DNA of 9,271 bases from a bacterium. GTDB taxonomy: Bacteria; Hydrogenedentota; Hydrogenedentia; Hydrogenedentiales; SLHB01. The translations under genes and the position numbers were made by a program. Below, piece after piece: positions 6,842 to 9,271 of this stretch. Position 1 is the stretch's first letter. The number at the start of each line of letters is the position of its first letter. The stretch spans positions 1-9,271 of the forward strand of contig JAAEQP010000822.1 of the NCBI GenBank assembly GCA_024231375.1. The letters are read 5' to 3'. The notes beneath the pieces were generated by a model. It saw nothing but the letters and a program-made list of their open reading frames with translations, was not told the DNA's origin and searched no databases.

Positions 6842-6916
6842 GGCCCGTTCATCTAGTGGTTAGGATGCGGGATTCTCAGTCCCGTCACAGGGGTTCGACT
6901 CCCCTACGGGCTACCA
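6842..6916 (+). tRNA. tRNA-Glu (anticodon CTC)
   Basis: The acceptor GGCCCGT pairs with ACGGGCT (6906-6912, with one G-U pair at the end). The anticodon stem CGGGA/TCCCG encloses the loop TTCTCAG with anticodon CTC, and the T arm is AGGGG/CCCCT around TTCGACT. The discriminator is A and CCA is encoded (6914-6916). It reads GAG codons. It lies 39 nt after tRNA-Gln and shares its promoter and terminator. Confidence 0.96.
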
Positions 6917-6925
6917 TTTGATACC

Positions 6926-6965
6926 AAGGACTTACGCAAATCGCGTAAGTCCTTCTTTCTTTCGT
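6926..6965 (+). terminator. Rho-independent terminator of the tRNA operon
   Basis: A perfect 12-bp stem, AAGGACTTACGC (6926-6937) and GCGTAAGTCCTT (6943-6954), closes a 5-nt loop. It is followed by the pyrimidine-rich tail CTTTCTTTCGT. It lies 10 nt after the CCA of tRNA-Glu. Confidence 0.9.
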
Positions 6966-7094
6966 GGCACACTCTCGGCGCGCTGAAAAGCGCAAGACCC
7001 CACGGCGCAGCATCGCAAATCATCCCAGGACATGTCGTACGTGTCGCGTGACACCCCCTTCTTGGGGGACTGTTGCTCTTGCGGTTGTTCACGG

Positions 7095-7113
7095 GATTCG
7101 ATAGACTCGAATC
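7095..7113. promoter_or_regulatory. Palindrome GATTCGA-N5-TCGAATC, candidate operator
   Basis: A perfect 7-bp inverted repeat around TAGAC lies about 130 bp upstream of the kinase start. It overlaps the -10 (TAGACT) of the only promoter-like pair seen in the spacer. A repressor-type operator is one reading; a transcribed hairpin is another. Confidence 0.3.
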
Positions 7114-7227
7114 TGGGGATAGGCTGAGATAGGCTAAGGCTGCGTGCGATAGCTTTCGGTGCCGAAGCACAAACTGCTCCTGGGGCATTCAAAGCACGCA
7201 CGGGTAGTGACGCCAACAACTGTGCAT

Positions 7228-7233
7228 AAGGGA
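7228..7233 (+). promoter_or_regulatory. Ribosome binding site proposed for the kinase TTG start
   Basis: AAGGGA is followed by 10 nt and TTG at 7244. In the kinase frame no ATG or GTG occurs between the in-frame stop at 7208-7210 and the glycine loop, so TTG is the best initiation codon. Confidence 0.45.
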
Positions 7234-7243
7234 ATGGGCCAGT

Positions 7244-9271
7244 TTGGGAACGCAGTTCGCGCCGGACAGCAGAATCGGAAAGTACCGAATCGTTCGGGAG
7301 TTGGGGCGTGGCGGCATGGGGGTGGTGTACCTGGCGGAAGACTCGGTTCTGAGCCGCAGCGTCGCCGTCAAGGTGCTTCATCCGCAACACTCGGTGGATC
7401 CGGGCTTCGCGCAGCGTTTTCAACATGAAGCGCGAGTCGTTGGTCAGTTTTTTCATCCAAACATTCTCCCCGTCAACTCATTTGAAGCCGTCGACGGCGT
7501 GTTTCTCCTAGAGATGCCCTACCTTGAGCGCGGTTCCCTGGACGGACTACTTAGAACTCGCGGTGTCTATGCTCAGGAGATCGTCCGCTGGGCGGGCGAC
7601 GTTCTGGCCGCGTTGGGGCACTGCCATGACCGAGATCTCCTGCATCGCGACGTGAAGCCGACCAACGTGCTGCTGGATGAAGACGGGCGCGCACTCCTTG
7701 CCGACTTCGGACTTGCCAAGCTCACCAACTCGCACGTGTCCGAATCGTTTTCGTCGCTGACCTCAACCGGCCTCTTCGTGGGCACGGTGCGCTATGCGCC
7801 TCCGGAAGCGTGGGACGGGGCGGAGCCGACCCCCGCATGGGACCTGTATTCCACCGGCGTGGTCCTGTACGAAGGGTTGACCGGGAAGCCTTTGTACGAA
7901 GCGGACACGCCACTGGCCTACATGAAGGAAGTAGTTGAACGGCCCGTGAGACCTCCGCGCGAATACCATACTGACGTGAGCTGTGAACTCGATGCGCTTG
8001 TGATGACGCTCCTCGCGAAGCAGCCCGAGTCCCGGCCTTCGAGCGCCTGGGAAGCGCTTGAGCGGTTGCAGAATACGCCTGAGCATCAGAAAGAGCATGA
8101 TGCCAGTTCGCCTACCGAGCAGATACGCCTTTCTCGGCCCAAGGTTCTGTCTGTCGCGAGTGCAGCCAAGTCCCGCCGTCTCAGCCAGAGCGTGAAGCTA
8201 GGCGCGAGAACCGTGCGGAGGGTCTTTCCTTGGTTCGGGTGGGCGGCAGCATTTGTCGTACTGCTGGCCGTGGTTTTCGGGAAGCTTCTGGCGACTGAAC
8301 CCAACGAACACGTCGTTTCCACGTCGAGGGTGGAAGAGCCTTCTCGGATCTCGCTACTCGACATCGGGGGAGAGGAGTTGCCTGCGTGGGATTCTCTCCT
8401 GGCGCGGACCCGGTTTGCCCCCGGTCACGCGTGCGTGTACAGAGGCCACACGGCAGCTACGGATGCACGGTCAGAGCGTCTCTGGGTCTGGGTGGAATCC
8501 GACGGTGTGCCCCAAGTGGCGGTTCTGGAAGTGCAGGAGCTTGGGATGAGCTTGCTGTCCTTTCGTTCGCAGGGCGAAGCGGGCTTTGCGATTGAGGGGC
8601 GTTGGGGGCGCTACAGGAATCCTTCGGCCTTGGGCGTGATGGAAGGGACGGTCATCGGTACAGCCCGGCGGATAGAGGGCCAACGCGTACTATTGGCTGA
8701 ACTTGACTACCGCTCCGAATCGGACGGTTTTCGGCGGCACGAGCAAATCATCTTGGTGCCCGATGACCGCGCGGACATGGTGGTGCTTGTTGAAGCGGAG
8801 CGATCGGACCTGCTCATGCCCCTCCTGTACAACGAACTCGGCGAGCGGCAGCACGAGTGGCGGACTCTTGCATCTTCGTGGTTCCCTGCGCTGAAGCCAG
8901 CACAGGCAGACGTGTTGAAGATGCCTGCAAGCCGATCCGATTGGGTCGTTGACGGGCTCGGCACTGACGTTGCATACGCCATCGACATCGGCGACGCCAA
9001 ACAGGCTGTCATGGCTGGCTGGCCCTCGGCGCACAGGCCGACTCTGCGCGCACGCTGGTCCCCGGATGGTGTGCTGATGATCTTCGAGGCGCAGGTGATC
9101 GAGTTGGCGGAACCCGTCCTCGACGTGGCTCTCCTGACGCGGTACACGGTTCCCGCCGGAAACTCGACTCGCTGCTCCATTCGGCTGCAGGGCGGCAAGA
9201 TATCGAGCTTCTCGTGCTCCGGTGTCGGAACAACCCATGGTGAAACGCCTGGTTGGCAGGTGGCCGAGCAG
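7244..9271 (+). CDS. Membrane-anchored serine/threonine protein kinase (3' end outside window)
   Basis: A frame of 676 codons with no stop runs off the right edge. Residues about 14-275 form a complete Hanks-type kinase: glycine loop GRGGMG (21-26), catalytic K43 in VAVKVL, E62, HRDVKPTN (134-141) with D136, K138 and N141, DFG (154-156), GTVRYAPPE (180-188), D200 and R264. The activation segment is Ser/Thr-rich (SHVSESFSSLTST), so autophosphorylation there is likely. A basic linker (about 276-327) leads to a single membrane segment (about 328-351); the positive-inside rule puts the kinase in the cytoplasm and the remaining 325 or more residues outside. That part matches no family I recognise with confidence. 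Residues about 566-625 weakly recall a CBM9/DOMON-like beta-sandwich (DWVVDG, later LRARWSPDGVLMIFEA). The TTG start is an inference; the regulator, ligand and substrates are unknown. Confidence 0.9.
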   Translation, partial: MGTQFAPDSRIGKYRIVRELGRGGMGVVYLAEDSVLSRSVAVKVLHPQHSVDPGFAQRFQHEARVVGQFFHPNILPVNSFEAVDGVFLLEMPYLERGSLDGLLRTRGVYAQEIVRWAGDVLAALGHCHDRDLLHRDVKPTNVLLDEDGRALLADFGLAKLTNSHVSESFSSLTSTGLFVGTVRYAPPEAWDGAEPTPAWDLYSTGVVLYEGLTGKPLYEADTPLAYMKEVVERPVRPPREYHTDVSCELDALVMTLLAKQPESRPSSAWEALERLQNTPEHQKEHDASSPTEQIRLSRPKVLSVASAAKSRRLSQSVKLGARTVRRVFPWFGWAAAFVVLLAVVFGKLLATEPNEHVVSTSRVEEPSRISLLDIGGEELPAWDSLLARTRFAPGHACVYRGHTAATDARSERLWVWVESDGVPQVAVLEVQELGMSLLSFRSQGEAGFAIEGRWGRYRNPSALGVMEGTVIGTARRIEGQRVLLAELDYRSESDGFRRHEQIILVPDDRADMVVLVEAERSDLLMPLLYNELGERQHEWRTLASSWFPALKPAQADVLKMPASRSDWVVDGLGTDVAYAIDIGDAKQAVMAGWPSAHRPTLRARWSPDGVLMIFEAQVIELAEPVLDVALLTRYTVPAGNSTRCSIRLQGGKISSFSCSGVGTTHGETPGWQVAEQ

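Larger units (their letters stand above)
6966..7243 (+). other. Non-coding spacer upstream of the kinase
   Basis: No convincing gene lies here; the open frames on both strands overlap the terminator or the kinase and have no family resemblance. The spacer holds small hairpins: GTGTC/GACAC (7041-7054) and CCCCC-TTCTT-GGGGG (7054-7068), which share base 7054. It also holds the palindrome GATTCGA-TAGAC-TCGAATC (7095-7113) and two GATAGGCT copies exactly 10 bp apart (7118-7125 and 7128-7135), with a partial third copy, TAAGGCT, at 7135-7141. A weak promoter-like pair is TTGCGG (7079-7084), 17 nt, TAGACT (7102-7107), whose -10 falls in the palindrome loop. Together these look like a control region for the kinase, which is inference. 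Confidence 0.4.

Noticed and set aside
6926..6965. Possible attachment site or repeat at the 3' end of tRNA-Glu
   Set aside because: The sequence is fully explained as an intrinsic terminator. No second copy of the tRNA 3' end and no integrase gene was seen in the window.
7159..7428. 89-codon plus-strand open frame across the kinase start
   Set aside because: It overlaps the kinase frame out of phase. Its downstream half is a shifted reading of the glycine loop and VAVKVL region.
6932..7456. 174-codon minus-strand open frame, and a 94-codon one at 6904-7188
   Set aside because: They run through the tRNA terminator, the kinase control region or the kinase glycine loop antisense, with no recognisable domain.
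7244..9271. Possible frameshift or pseudogene status of the kinase
   Set aside because: All catalytic motifs are present in one uninterrupted frame to the edge. The missing stop is due to the window boundary.

Overview
The window comes from a high-GC bacterial chromosome. The best guess for the host is a Planctomycetes-, Hydrogenedentota- or Lentisphaerae-like lineage. The grounds are a membrane-anchored Hanks-type kinase, a glycyl radical enzyme beside a Gfo/Idh/MocA oxidoreductase, and an intergenic spacer made of 9-nt GGTCC/GGATA-type repeats. This placement is inference; no marker in the window fixes the phylum.

Bases 1-6503 hold seven genes, all on the minus strand. In transcription order they are: a glycyl radical enzyme (6503-4317), a Gfo/Idh/MocA oxidoreductase (4221-3184), an mntA-hepT toxin-antitoxin pair (3093-2445) with its own near-consensus promoter, a saccharopine dehydrogenase-like NAD(P)-binding protein (2408-1329), a repeat-filled spacer, recO (1111-380), and the first 112 codons of lepA (336-1, cut by the window edge). 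recO and lepA are housekeeping genes for recombinational repair and translation. The first five look like accessory or metabolic cargo.

Bases 6686-6965 hold a compact plus-strand tRNA operon: a consensus-like promoter, tRNA-Gln(CTG), tRNA-Glu(CTC) and a strong intrinsic terminator. It is transcribed divergently from the glycyl radical enzyme. The spacer from 6966 to 7243 carries hairpins, a 7-bp palindrome and 10-bp-spaced direct repeats.

From 7244 a plus-strand serine/threonine kinase starts, probably at a TTG codon, and stays open for 676 codons to the right edge. It has a complete kinase domain, one membrane segment and a long C-terminal region, probably extracytoplasmic, that I cannot firmly assign. 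A transmembrane signalling role is therefore likely, but its signal and substrates cannot be seen here.

No CRISPR array, insertion sequence or prophage gene was recognised.
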